Below, piece by piece: positions 11,991 to 23,284 of a stretch of 64,000 bases of DNA. The notes under the pieces were generated by a model. It was not told where the DNA came from, searched no databases, and saw only the letters and a list, made by a program, of their open reading frames with translations. The first letter of the stretch is position 1, and the number at the start of each line of letters is the position of its first letter. The position numbers were made by a program, and so were the translations under genes. Source of the DNA: Cocos nucifera (lineage: Eukaryota > Streptophyta > Magnoliopsida > Arecales > Arecaceae); contig QRFJ01002118.1 of the NCBI GenBank assembly GCA_006176705.1, forward strand, positions 206,348 through 270,347, given 5' to 3'.

Positions 11991-12446
11991 TACTATCTGT
12001 TTCATCTGATTTAGTCAGACAAGAGCAGAGGGATGCAGAGGGAGGACCTATATCCCAATACTAGTGTCGGGGCTGTACAGATCTAGGTGGAGAGGATTGT
12101 GCAGGAAGATAGGCATGGCTCTGAGGGGATAGTGTCAGGTGGAGCATCAGGATATGCGGCGAGTGCTGGTAAAGGAACGTTGCATGATCTCCAGAAAAAT
12201 TTAGAAAAAGTGATGCAGCTGCTAAGCTGAATGGATCCTACAATTTCAAGGTGGTGCCAAGAAGCAAGCACAGATCTTCAGCGGTGGAGACAGTCATCCC
12301 AAAAGCCTCAAGGGTGCATAATAGTTGAAGAGGATCGACGGAGGTGATGTTTGCACAAGTGTTGTCAAGTGTGTAGGGATAGTGGGATCGTGCAGGAGGG
12401 CATTACTGAGGGATTTGCCAAGACTTGGGAGCACCAAGATGGAGAT
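11991..12446 (+). other. C1 internal region, right part, with polypurine tract
   Basis: No recognisable protein domain; the open frames here extend into the LTR and are not supported. It ends GCACCAAGATGGAGAT immediately before the 3' LTR. C2 has nearly the same polypurine tract at its RNase H-LTR junction (27294-27309). Confidence 0.7.
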
Positions 12447-13389
12447 TGTGAGAATTTATGGTGCTCCCAAGCCTTGGGAGGCCACAAGAGGAGTCAGGGG
12501 GTTGGCTTCGAAGATTTTAGAAGCTTGGTTGGTGCTTCGAAGATTTGGGACACAAGGTGAAGCAAGAAACCAAAGTCGGAGATTCAAGACTGTAGAAAGA
12601 AGATTTTCTATTGGTTAGCCAGCTCAGTCCAAAATTGGGTCAGCTAAGTCTCAGTGCACAAAAAAAATAGAGAGCTATACATTCGAAACTGCTGGCATGA
12701 CATAGAACTAGGCCGACTCAATTTTAGACTGAGCCAATCTAGTGAAACTTAGTCGGCTCAGTGCTGAGATTGAGCCAGCTCAGTGCTGAGACTGAGCCAA
12801 CTCAATGCGTGGGCAGAGTTATGCAAGGATCTATTTTGGGCTAGGATCTGGGTTGATCCTAGGGGTCTTAAGGCCTGGTTTGAGAGGTCTTAAGGGGGCT
12901 AATTCATGTATGAGTTGGATCTAGATCTAGAGGACGAGAGCATGGGAGACATGGATGTACATGGGCTCAATGAGTGCTTTCATATATTGGGTTAGTCAAA
13001 GAGTCTTTGGTTGGGCCTAATGGCTATGTATAAATACATAGGTTGTATTAGGTTTCATTAATGCTATAGAATACAGACCTTTCTCTCTCAATTCTCTCTT
13101 CTTCTCTTCTCTCTAGAGTTCTCGCCCTAGTATTCTTGAAGAAGCCCTAGAGAAGAGGGTGTCTCCCTTAAGCCCAAGGAGGGAGGCACCCCATCATAGA
13201 TCTGGGTGGAGGATCAGTGGTTTGCTACCCATAGAGAATGTCACAGGTTCCTTCAGATCCATGCTAAAGATCAGGGGCTTCCATAATATGGTATCGGAGC
13301 TTATGATGCCTAGGATGATTAGTGTTCGAGCGATATCATGGAACATCAATTGGTATCAGGTAGAGGTGATGCTAGTTTGTGCACTTATA
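12447..13389 (+). repeat. C1 3' LTR
   Basis: Starts TGTGAGAATTTATGG and ends ACTTATA, where the 5' LTR has ACTTACA. It carries the U3 palindrome cluster and TATAAATA at 13029-13036. AATAG follows directly. Confidence 0.92.
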
Positions 13390-13488
13390 AATAGTGGGAG
13401 CCTAATTTATTTAAAAATAAAATTTTTAAATAAATTGATTAAGTCTAATTACAAAATCTAACTAGAAACTTTGACTCTCTATAGAAAA
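13390..13488 (+). other. A1 leader, last segment
   Basis: Resumes at the AATAG duplication with TGGGAGCC and continues to the position of the gag start. It is collinear with A4 59123-59221. Confidence 0.9.
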
Positions 13489-16400
13489 ATATCTACATCT
13501 AACCCACTAGCCCGTATCCTGGACACCCATAGACTGATCGGATCCAACTTCAAAGATTGGCTCTGAAACTTCAAAATTATTTTGGATTTCGAGAAGTTGA
13601 CTCATGTGTTGGAACAGGATCCTTCCACTTTACCAGCCTATCCATCTGCTAATCAAAGAGCATCTCTAGAGAAGTGGATGGATGGTGATAACAAAGCCAG
13701 GTATTACATGTTGGGCTCGATGTTTGATGAGCTCCAGCACCAACATGAAGATAATAAGACTAGCCACCAAATGTTGGCTCACTTGCAAGAGTTGTTTGGT
13801 GAACAAAGTCGCATAGCCAAATATCAAGTCACTAGAAGACATTTTAAGGCTCAAATCCATGATGGACAGTCGGTCCAAGATCATTGTCTGATGATGATCA
13901 AGGACTTAGAAGAGCTTGAGAAGCTTGGTGTTAAGTTGGACAAGGATTTATAGATTGATATAATTCTGTAATTCTTGACTGATGCATACGGATAGTTCAT
14001 CATGAACTTCCATATGCATAAACTACAGAATACTCTGATAGAACTTATGAATATGCTAGTTACTGCTGAGCTTTTTATGAAAGGTTCTAAAGGCTCAGTA
14101 CTTGCTGTGGAGCAGACTTCTTCCAAGAAAAATATTTTGAAAAGAAGAAAAAGTCTGTGAAGAAGCAGAAGATGGAAGGTGGGAAGAAGAAGAAGGCAGA
14201 GTCGAAGAAGAAGGCTGTTGATAAAGAAAAAAGTTTTCATTGCAATATAGACGATCATTGGAAGCGGAACTACTCCTTGTACCTGGCCAGCCTGAAGAAC
14301 AAGAAGGAGGCAAGTCCTTCTAGAGGTATGCTCGTTATAAAATCTATCCTTACAATTTCTTCTGCATCCAGTTGGGTGCTTGACTCTGGTTCTAGTGCTC
14401 ACTTATGCACTTCTATGCAGGGTCATAAGGATAGCAGGAGGCTGAGGGATGGTGAGATGATCCTACGCATCAAAAATGGAGCAAGAGTTGCTGCAGTGGC
14501 TGTGTGAACCTATCCTCTGTGATTATTGTTAGGATTAGATTTAGTTCTTAGAGTACTTTTATGTGCCTGCAGCAAGCAGAAATTTGATTTCTATTTCATG
14601 TTTAGCATAGGGAGGCTATGTAATTAGTTTTCTTAAGGATCATTGTAATATTCTTTATAAAAGAAATAAAATTATAAGTGGTTTCCTTATGAATGGTCTC
14701 TATCAGTTACATATTGTTATTTCTATTTTCAATATCGAGCAAAACATGAATGCCATAGGATCAAAATGATCTAGGGATAGTCTAAACGATAGGTATCTGT
14801 GGCACCTTAGGCTAGGTCATATAGCGGAAGATAAGGTTAACAAATTGGAGAAATCCAGATAATTGAGTTCGTTGACTTTCGAGTCATATCCGATTTGTGA
14901 ATCATGCCTTCATGGCAAAATGACCAAGCTTTCTTTTGTAGGACACGGGGAAAGGGCCACAGAACTACTTGCCCTAGTACTTACTGATGTGTGCGGCCCA
15001 TTTGATGTGCCGACTAGAGGCAACTATGTCTACTTCATCATCTTTACCGATGATTCATCTCGATATGGGTATGTGTATTTGATGCGACATAAATCTGAAG
15101 CTTTTGAAAAGTTTAAAAAATTCAGACATGAAGTAGAAAAATAAATCAAAAAATCCATTAAGATTCTTCGATCAGATCGAGGAGGTAAATATCTTAGTCG
15201 AAAATTCTTAGACTATCTTAAGCAAAATGGCATAGTCTCTCAATGGACTCCACCTGGAATACCTCAACTCAATGAGATTTCAGAATGGAGAAATCGGACC
15301 TTATTAGATATGGTTAGATCTATATTGAGCTTTACGGACCGCTCTGAGTTTCTTTGGGAACATAGTCTAATGACCGCTATATATTTACTGAATAGGGTTT
15401 TCTCTAAAATTGTTCTTACCATATCGTACAAGATATGGCATGGTAAGAAATCAAGTCTAAGTCACCTCAGAATTTAGGATTGTTCGACTCATGTTAAGAG
15501 ACAATAGGCGAACAAGTTAGAGTATGGGTCCTTTAGAGCTTGATTCATAAGATATCCTAAAAGGTCATTAGGATATTATTTCTACATTTCAAAAGACCAT
15601 AATGTGATTGTGAGTCGACATGCCATCTTCCTTGAAAAATAGTTTATTCAAGATGGTGGCATCGGAAGGCAGATTAGGCTCGAGGAGAAAGTCTTCAATG
15701 AGCAATGAGCTAAGGACCTTATGAAACCCAATCAGATTGAGCCAGTCCAATCACTACCTCCTCCACCTCATAGATCAAAAAAGATTTTTCATCCTCCTAA
15801 AAGATACTTAGGTACTATTTTAGAGGATGTAGAGGAAATGTTCCTTACGAAAAATGGGGTTCATGGTGATGATCCCAAAACCTATGAAGATGTGATATTA
15901 GATATCGACTCCAAGAAATAGTTAGAGACAATGAAGTCAGAGATTGACTCAATACGCTCGAACCAAGTCTAGACCTTGGTAGATCTACCTGAATAGTATC
16001 TATTGGGTGTAAATGGATCTACAAGAGAAAGATAGGTGCGGATGGAAATGTGGAGACATTCAAGGCTAGGTTAGTGGCGAAAGGGTATAGTCAGTGTGAA
16101 AGCATTGACCATCAAGATACCTTCTCACCAGTAGCCATGCTAAAATCCATCCGCACATTGCTTGCTATTGCAGCCTATTTTGATTATGAAATATGGCAAG
16201 ATGGATGTGAAAATGGCATTCTTAAATGGATATCTTGAGGAAGATATCTATATGGAACAGCCTACTAGATTTCACATCCAGTGATGCTGATCACAAGGTT
16301 TGCAAGCTGCAAAGGTCCATATATGGACTTAAGCAAGCATCTCGGAGCTGGAATGCTCGTTTCAATGATGTGATCAAATCGTTTGGTTTCATCAAAAATG

Positions 16401-17449
16401 AAGGAGGAATCATGTGTTATTCAAAAAGGTCAGTGGGAGCGCTGTTGTCTTCCTCGTACTGTACGTGGATGACATCCTCCTTATTGGGAAATGATATTCC
16501 CATGTTGACCATAGTTAAAATGTGGTTATCAAAAGAAGTTCTCCTATGAAAGACCTAGGAGAAGGCATCCTTTATTCTAGGAATTAAGGTCTATAGGGAT
16601 AGACCGAATAGGATGCTGGATCTCTCATAGAAGATGTACATAGAGGAAGTACTAAAGAGGTTTAGCATGGAAAACTCTAAGAGGGAGATTGGTAGCCTTC
16701 AGACATGGCATTCATCTCTCCAAGAAGATATGTTCCAACACACCTGAGGAGATTGAACGCATGAGCAAGATCCCTTATGCTTCAGCAATAGGGAGCCTCA
16801 TGTACGCCATGCTATGTACACGACCTGATATCGCCCATGCTGTGAGTGTCATGAGCAGATATCAGTCAAATCCAAGTGAAGAAGCACTGGAACTTCTGTG
16901 AAATGTATCTTTAAGTACTTGAGAAGGACTAAGGATATGTTCTTGATTTTTGGTAATGGAGAACTCCAGGTCCAGGGTTATACAGACTCAAATTTTATGT
17001 CTGATATAGATGATCGAAAGTCGACATCTGGTAGTCTGTTTGTATGTAATGGTGGTGCTATTAGCTGGAAGAGTTTCAAGCAGATTGTAATAGCAGATTC
17101 CACCATAGAAGCAGAGTACATCATTGCATCGGAAGCTGTAAAGGAGGTATTTTGGTACAAGAAGTTTGCCATAGAACTCAGAGTGATGCCATTAGATGCC
17201 GTCTCTATGTACTGCAACAATAATGGCACCATAGCCCTAGCTAAGGAGCCGAGGTCTCATCAGAAATCCAAGCACATCAAGCAGTGATTCCACCTCATCC
17301 GTGATTACCTCGAGAAGGGTTACATCGAGGTCAAGAGAGTCAACTTTGTGGACAATGCGGTAGATCCACTGACGAAGCCTTTAGGCCAACAGAAGATTGA
17401 AGCCCTTCTTGAGAAGATGGGACCTAGATTTATAGCCAATTGGCTTTAG
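13489..17449 (+). pseudogene. A1 gag-pol, degraded copia polyprotein
   Basis: Full-length but decayed polyprotein. Order: gag from 13489 (the start is ATA where A4 has ATG), a zinc knuckle near 14232-14273, protease with WVLDSGSS near 14373, GAG-pre-integrase and integrase about 14790-15640, RT about 15940-16560, and RNase H about 16890-17449. The knuckle has lost its first and last cysteines (Ser and Tyr). Integrase keeps VCGPFD and SDRGG. RT keeps YVDD at 16462-16473. Stops occur in gag (13951, Gln to stop), integrase and after integrase (TAG at 15640, shared with A3 and A4). Frameshifts interrupt RT near 16200. It is the most diverged A copy and cannot make its own proteins. Confidence 0.93.
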
Positions 17450-17463
17450 GTCAAGTAGGAGTT

Positions 17464-19727
17464 TGTTAGATGTGTGCTCTAGGAGCTAGATTGGCTAGCA
17501 CTTGTAATACACTTCTAAAGATAATTTTATAATTTTGACTATAAATTAATAAAAAAATTATTTTCTATCATAGTGTGTACTTAAAGTATATGTGATACAT
17601 CTTTTGAGTTAACGAAAATGATAATTCATATTTTCAAAGAGTTAAAAATTTAAGACATGAATTTTCATAATTAACTCATAAACTACTCCCGACCGTAGGA
17701 TCATCACTCAGATGGTGATTGATCTGGAAGGTTGGTGTACGATCACTTTCTTTAAGTAGATGAGTCTTGAATCTGTGGTGTGGAGACACCAGAGTGAGAG
17801 TATAGGTACTCGTTAGAGAACGAGGGCACTGAGCATGACCACCTCGAGCATTCATAAGGAAGTCTACCTTCTCGTCGATGACTGGCTCGATGTTGCAGTA
17901 GTGTGTTTGGATTCTTTGATCTGAGGTGCATCGGCAATTCACCTTAAGGGTGTTATAGTTTGACTACACCTATAACTTGGTCTCCTAGCCATTTAGAATC
18001 CTGAGGTGTATGTTGGCTATAGTATGTTCATTATAGGAATTGGATTACACCAATAAAGGATCTATCTACCTCGATAGATGAGTAGTCCTATGATGATCAT
18101 GAGAATCAAGTCCATAAGCCCATGGTCATGGCAGAGTGAAGATGATAGAAAGAGTTTCTATAAGGGTTTCACATAGGACTCTAATCGAATGATTAATTCA
18201 TATGATGGATATTGGGTTTGACGAGTTCATCTTAACCCTAATCCTGTTGGGGCTCAAGATAGAAGAACCCAATCACATAGGTAGCTGCACTGAGAGGTTC
18301 ACTTTCAATTTTGATGGGTTGCCATCATATACTGCTAGGTGTCACTAGTGGATTTTGGGAGCAATTAGAATGATTTTGATGATCGATCATTCTAATTGTA
18401 TGAATCAAAAAAGTTCTAGTCCATCGAAAGGTGTTTTGATGATGTCGATGATGGAGATCATGATATATCTCATTACCATATGAAACTGAACCTAACTGGG
18501 TTACACAAACAAGGGTTTGGGTCTGAATATCATCAATTGAGCTAACCTAGTTTGATTGATTTGTATTAGATGCAATCAAGTTCAAGGTAATCGTGCTAGC
18601 ACATGATTGAGCCTGACTTTCTCCTTCTATAATCTTTCTGATTCATCGCAACCAAGTCAAATTTGATTCAACTTATTTTTGTATCTTGAATGAGTTTATT
18701 TTTATCTAACTAGAATAAGTCTAGGTCAGATTAATTATGAAAATTAAATTCATTCCTAGTGCAATTGGATAGGGTCAATAGTTGACTCAATTGAGGGAAT
18801 TGAGGGTCATATGATCAAAGAATTTTAGAAATTTATTTAAAAATTATTTTACCTAATTTTTGGATATGTGATAGGACATGAGTTATAGTTTGGGTGTGCA
18901 AAATTTTATGATTTTTGGAGGTGCCTACATTAGGTTTTCGTAGAGTTTGATTTGGACCAAACTCTTGAGGGAAGAGTCTTAGACGCACATGGGCTCTTCC
19001 TTATCCTTTCATGCCGCCACCTTTCAGATGGATTTTTGGCATCAAAACTAAATGGAATCTAGGGTTTTTCATGGAGATCAAGTCTAAGAGTCCCAATGGT
19101 CGAATTAATAAGGTTTTGATCAAAAAGAGATTCTTTATGGCATTATGTCTTGTATAAGAACTCTTCTCACAAAATTGCCTCAATATAATTTATTTTTTCG
19201 ACACCCAAAGGAGCCTTTCCTCTAATATCCATGCCCTCTCTATCCTTTCTCTCCCTCTCTTCTATATGCCTAAAAACTTAGGAACAAATCTAAGTTGAAG
19301 GTCCAATATTTTTGACACAAGATTCAGCATCTACGCGACGGTGTTCGTGAGATGAACAAGCTGCCCTCAGAAGTTATTTTGAAGGCTTTTCAAATCAGAT
19401 CCAGATCTAATTTTTGGAGGAAAGATTCATGAGGAGAAGATGTTAAGATTTTGCCCAAGTGGATGCTGGTAGAGGCCAGGCATGTGTGTTGCTCCTTCCA
19501 GAACCTCAGGAATCAACAAGATCATCGTAGGATAATTAGATTACCAAATCAGGTATTTAAAATTAAATATAATTTAATTTTATTTTTAACTTTTAATATC
19601 AAATCTTTATGATCAGATATAAAAAGTCTTAGATCTAATTAGAATTTTAGAAAAAAATTTTAAAATTTTTCTTCAGATCCAATCAAATCTGAATGATCCG
19701 ATGTCAAAAAAATAGATTTTTTCTTCA
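17464..19727 (+). repeat. A1 3' LTR
   Basis: 2264 bp, starting TGTTAGATGTGTGCTC after the tract CAAGTAGGAGTT and ending TTCTTCA. It shares the distinctive A1 U3 section with bases 1-1874. Many differences from the 5' LTR point to an old insertion. Confidence 0.92.
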
Positions 19728-20048
19728 CGAAGTCAATCTTGTTAATGGTTGGACCTAACCAGACCTTTTCAGTAGAGGCCATAGCATACTGATTTGGCAT
19801 CTGAGGCAAAACCTAAATACTAAAAATTATTTAAAGAAATAATTTGTTGTAAACCTACTTGTAGATGCACATGGGTTAGTCAGAGCTTTCCTCGGGCCCA
19901 TATGTAGTCTATGTGGATTTTAATATCCGCTAAGGAGTTAGTGTAATTCCTCGAATTGGAGGTAGAGGCTACCAATTCATTAAAAATAGTGGAAGAACCT
20001 TTAAACTAAAGTTCAAATCTTTAGGATTAATTAATTTGAGTACTAATA
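19728..20048 (+). other. B1 leader fragment
   Basis: Non-coding and related to the B2/B3 leaders in reverse complement (about 46440-46750). It ends in a pyrimidine-rich run and CAG just before the gag start region. The same layout precedes gag in B2 and B3. Confidence 0.75.
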
Positions 20049-23000
20049 AGATTTCATATTTTTCTTTCAGATAATTAGAATTGCTAGAGTTAGTCCGCTC
20101 CGTTCATTATTGGATAGTGGTAAGTGTTTAGGACCTAAGAATAAGGAGTCTAGTGTTGACCCTAATAAGACAGACTCAAAGAGAAATTGTCCTCTTAATC
20201 CAAATAGGTTGAACATGAAAAATCAGCAAGTGGTTGCTGGTCAAGGCTGTTATATGATAACACCTTGCAATTTCTCCGTATATGATATATCTACCTGGGT
20301 ATTACATACCGTGAGTCTGATTCATATATGCAATTCATTGCATGGACTTCAAATTGATAGAAAATTTAAGAATAGTGATAGATTTCTTAATGTTAGGGAT
20401 GGAAGTCAAGTTTCAGTCCTAGCATTGGGAACTCTTGAACTATTTTTCAAAAATAATAGTATCATTTTAAGTGACTGTCACTATTGTCCATCTTTTATGA
20501 TGAACATAACATCCATTGGACTTTTGGTCCAAGATGGTTATAGTTTATCAATAAAGAGATATTATTGCGATATCATTATGAATGATGTCACAATAATGCA
20601 AGGATAATTAAGAAATGGTATTTATATTTTATCACAGTCTATTAGTGTAATGTATATGTCAAATAAACGAAAAAAACTAGATAATGTCACTAATGCTTTT
20701 CTTTGGCACTGTAGGCTCGATCATATAAACAAGAATAGGATTAACAGGTTAGTCAAGGAGCATATCCTTGACATTGATGATTGTGAATCATTAAATACCT
20801 ATGAGTCCTATCTTCTTGGTAAGATGACCAAATCATCTTTTACTGGAAAGGATGAGCGGGCCACTAAGCTTCTAGGTCTAGTACATACTGATGTATGTGG
20901 ATCTATGAACACATGTGCTAGAGGTGGGTTTTATTACTTCATTACATTTACTGACGATCTATCTAGGTATGGGTATGTCTATCTTATGAAGAATAAATTT
21001 GATTTATTTAAAATGTTCAAATGATATCGAAATAAGATAGAAAAATAACTTAGAAAGAGTATTAAAACTCTTCAATCTGATCAGGGAGGTGAATACCTTT
21101 TCAACAAGTTTCTAACATATCTAGGAGAGAATGAGATTTTCTCACAATGGATCCCTCCTGGAACACCACAGCATAATGGTGTATCTGAAAGGAGAAATCG
21201 AATCCTATTGGACATGGTTCGATCCATGATGGATTTTACAAGTTTGCCGATTTCATTTTGGGGTTATGCATTAGAAATTGCCTATTTTATTTTGAATAAC
21301 ATTCCAAGCAAATCTATTGCAAAGACTCCATATGAGATATGGACTGGGTGTAAGCCGACACTCTCTCATTTTAGGGTTTGGGGATGTCTGGCTTATGTTA
21401 AACATTTGCAGTTGGAAAAGCTTGGACTTAGATTCGATAAATGCTTATTCATAGGGTATCTCAAAGAAACTAGGGGTTATTACTTCTATCTTGCTGAAGA
21501 ACAAAAGATGTTCGTCAGCAATAGAGCCATCTTTTTGGAAAAAAAATTTCTTAGTGAAGGAACAGCTACTTCTAATGTTGAACTTAATGAAGTTTGATAG
21601 GTGGAAGAACCGACACATTCTAGTGAACCTATAGAATTAGATTTGATAAGATTAAATCCAAAGCTTATTGAAATGGCACCAAGAAGATTTGGTAGAGTAC
21701 TGCATCAACTGGATAGATACTATGATTTTTTGATCCGAGATGGTGATCCTATTAAACTCGATGAGAACAATGAGGATCCGATCACCTGCGTGGATGCCAT
21801 GTAGATGTCCAACTTTGATAAGTGGCTGAAAGCCATGAAGTCTGAAATGGAGTCCATGAAGGTCAATAGATGGAAAGGTGGAGACCTATAAAGCCCATTT
21901 GGTTGCTAAGGAATATTGTCAGCATTATAGTATTGACTATGATGAGACATTTTTTTCAGTAGCAATGCTCAAATCTATTTGGATCATGCTTGTGATAGCG
22001 GCATACCTAGACTATGAGATCTGACAAATGGATGTAAAAATAGCTTTCCTAAATGGACAGCTGGATGAAGAGATGTATATGATGTGGCTTGAGGATTTCA
22101 CATCCACAGATGAGTCTAAGGTGTGCAGGCTTCAAAGATCCATCTATGGATTGAATCAGGCATCGCAAAGTTGGAACATGTATTTTGATAAAGTAATCAG
22201 AATGTATGGCTTCATTAAGAACGGAGAAGGATCCTGCATGTATAAATGGGCCAACAATTCTATTATTGTATTTCTTGTACTGTATGTTGATGATATTCTC
22301 TTAATCGAAAATGACATTCCTGCATTATAGGAAATAAATATTTAGCTGTCGTCTCAATTCTCCATGAAGGACTTGGGAGAAGCTTCCTACATCCTACGGA
22401 TGAAGATCTATAGGGATAGATCTAAAAGGTTGCTAGGATTATCCTAGTCCACGTACATTGATACCGTGCTGAGGAGGTTCAGCATGAAGAATTCCAAGAA
22501 GGGCTATCTTCCGATAGGCCATGAAATTTTACTCTCGAAGAGGGATTGTCCAACAACTCCTCAAAAGAGAGAGAGCGTATGAGTAGAATACCATATGCTT
22601 CGATAGTGAGTTCTATTATGTACGCCATGATGTGTATGAGACTAGATGTAGCATACTCACTAGGGATAGTGAGCAGATACTAGTCTGACCCAGGTGAGAA
22701 TCACTGAAAGGTTGTGAAAATAATCTTGAAGTATTTAAGAAATACCAAGGACCAGTAGCTCATCTATGGAGATACTGACTTGAAACTTATGGGATATACT
22801 GATTTCAATTTTCAGTCAGATAATGATGATAGCAAAAGTGTGTCAGGTTTTATCTTTATCCTAAATGGTGGAGCGGTCTACTGGAAGAGTTTCAAGAAGC
22901 ACACTATAGTCGATTCTATGTGCGAGGCAGAGTATGTTGTGGCATCTGATGCTACGAAGGAAGCTGTATGGCTACGGAAGTTCATCAACGAGTTGGGAAT

Positions 23001-23271
23001 GGCATCCTCCTTCGATGGTTCGATTCTGCTATACTGTGACAGCACTGGACCCATAGCTCAAGCGAAGGAGTCGAAGGCATATCAGTGCACCAAATATATT
23101 CTACGTCGCTACCATCTTGTACGAAAAATTATAGAGCGAGATGATGTCGAGCTTCAAAAGATTAACGGAAAGGAGAATGTGGCCGACCCCTTTACTAAAG
23201 CTCTAGGAATCAAAGAGTTCGATGATCATAAATGGAAGATGGGTATTCGATACTATTCTGAGTGGCTTTAG
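20049..23271 (+). pseudogene. B1 gag-pol with gag internally deleted
   Basis: The first 20 or so gag residues (a degenerate RSLLDSGK-LGP) join directly to the segment around the zinc knuckle, so roughly 700 bp of gag are gone compared with B3. Protease follows with WVLHT in place of WVLDT, which loses the catalytic aspartate. GAG-pre-integrase and integrase cover about 20690-21590. RT has YVDD at 22283-22294, and RNase H runs at 22780-23271 with CEAEY and ADPFTKAL. About 80 bp are missing near 21868 at the start of RT, and several stops and frameshifts separate the open stretches. It ends 13 bases before the 3' LTR. Non-functional; the family assignment is firm. Confidence 0.92.
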
Positions 23272-23284
23272 TCTAAGTGGGAGT

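Larger units (their letters stand above)
5969..13389 (+). mobile_element. C1: non-autonomous LTR retrotransposon, host of A2
   Basis: Two LTRs of 941 and 943 bp bracket an internal region of about 1.5 kb once the nested A2 is removed. The flanks are a perfect five-base duplication AATAG at 5964-5968 and 13390-13394, and A1 leader resumes immediately. There is a degenerate PBS and a clear polypurine tract. The internal region holds only a gag-like remnant and no protease, integrase or RT, so mobilisation needed enzymes from another element. C2 has almost the same tract and LTR start and is the best candidate relative. Confidence 0.88.
1..19727 (+). mobile_element. A1: Ty1/copia LTR retrotransposon, old, split by two insertions
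   Basis: A family-A copia element whose parts are spread over almost 20 kb. The pieces are a 5' LTR lacking about 390 bp off the left edge, PBS, leader, a broken gag-pol, and a 3' LTR. The leader is interrupted by solo LTR S1 and by element C1. Leader sequence resumes exactly after each insertion when compared with uninterrupted copy A4. The two LTRs share a U3 middle section that the other A copies lack, which supports pairing them. The right end abuts B1 leader sequence, so A1 probably inserted into B1. The left target duplication is outside the window. Confidence 0.88.
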
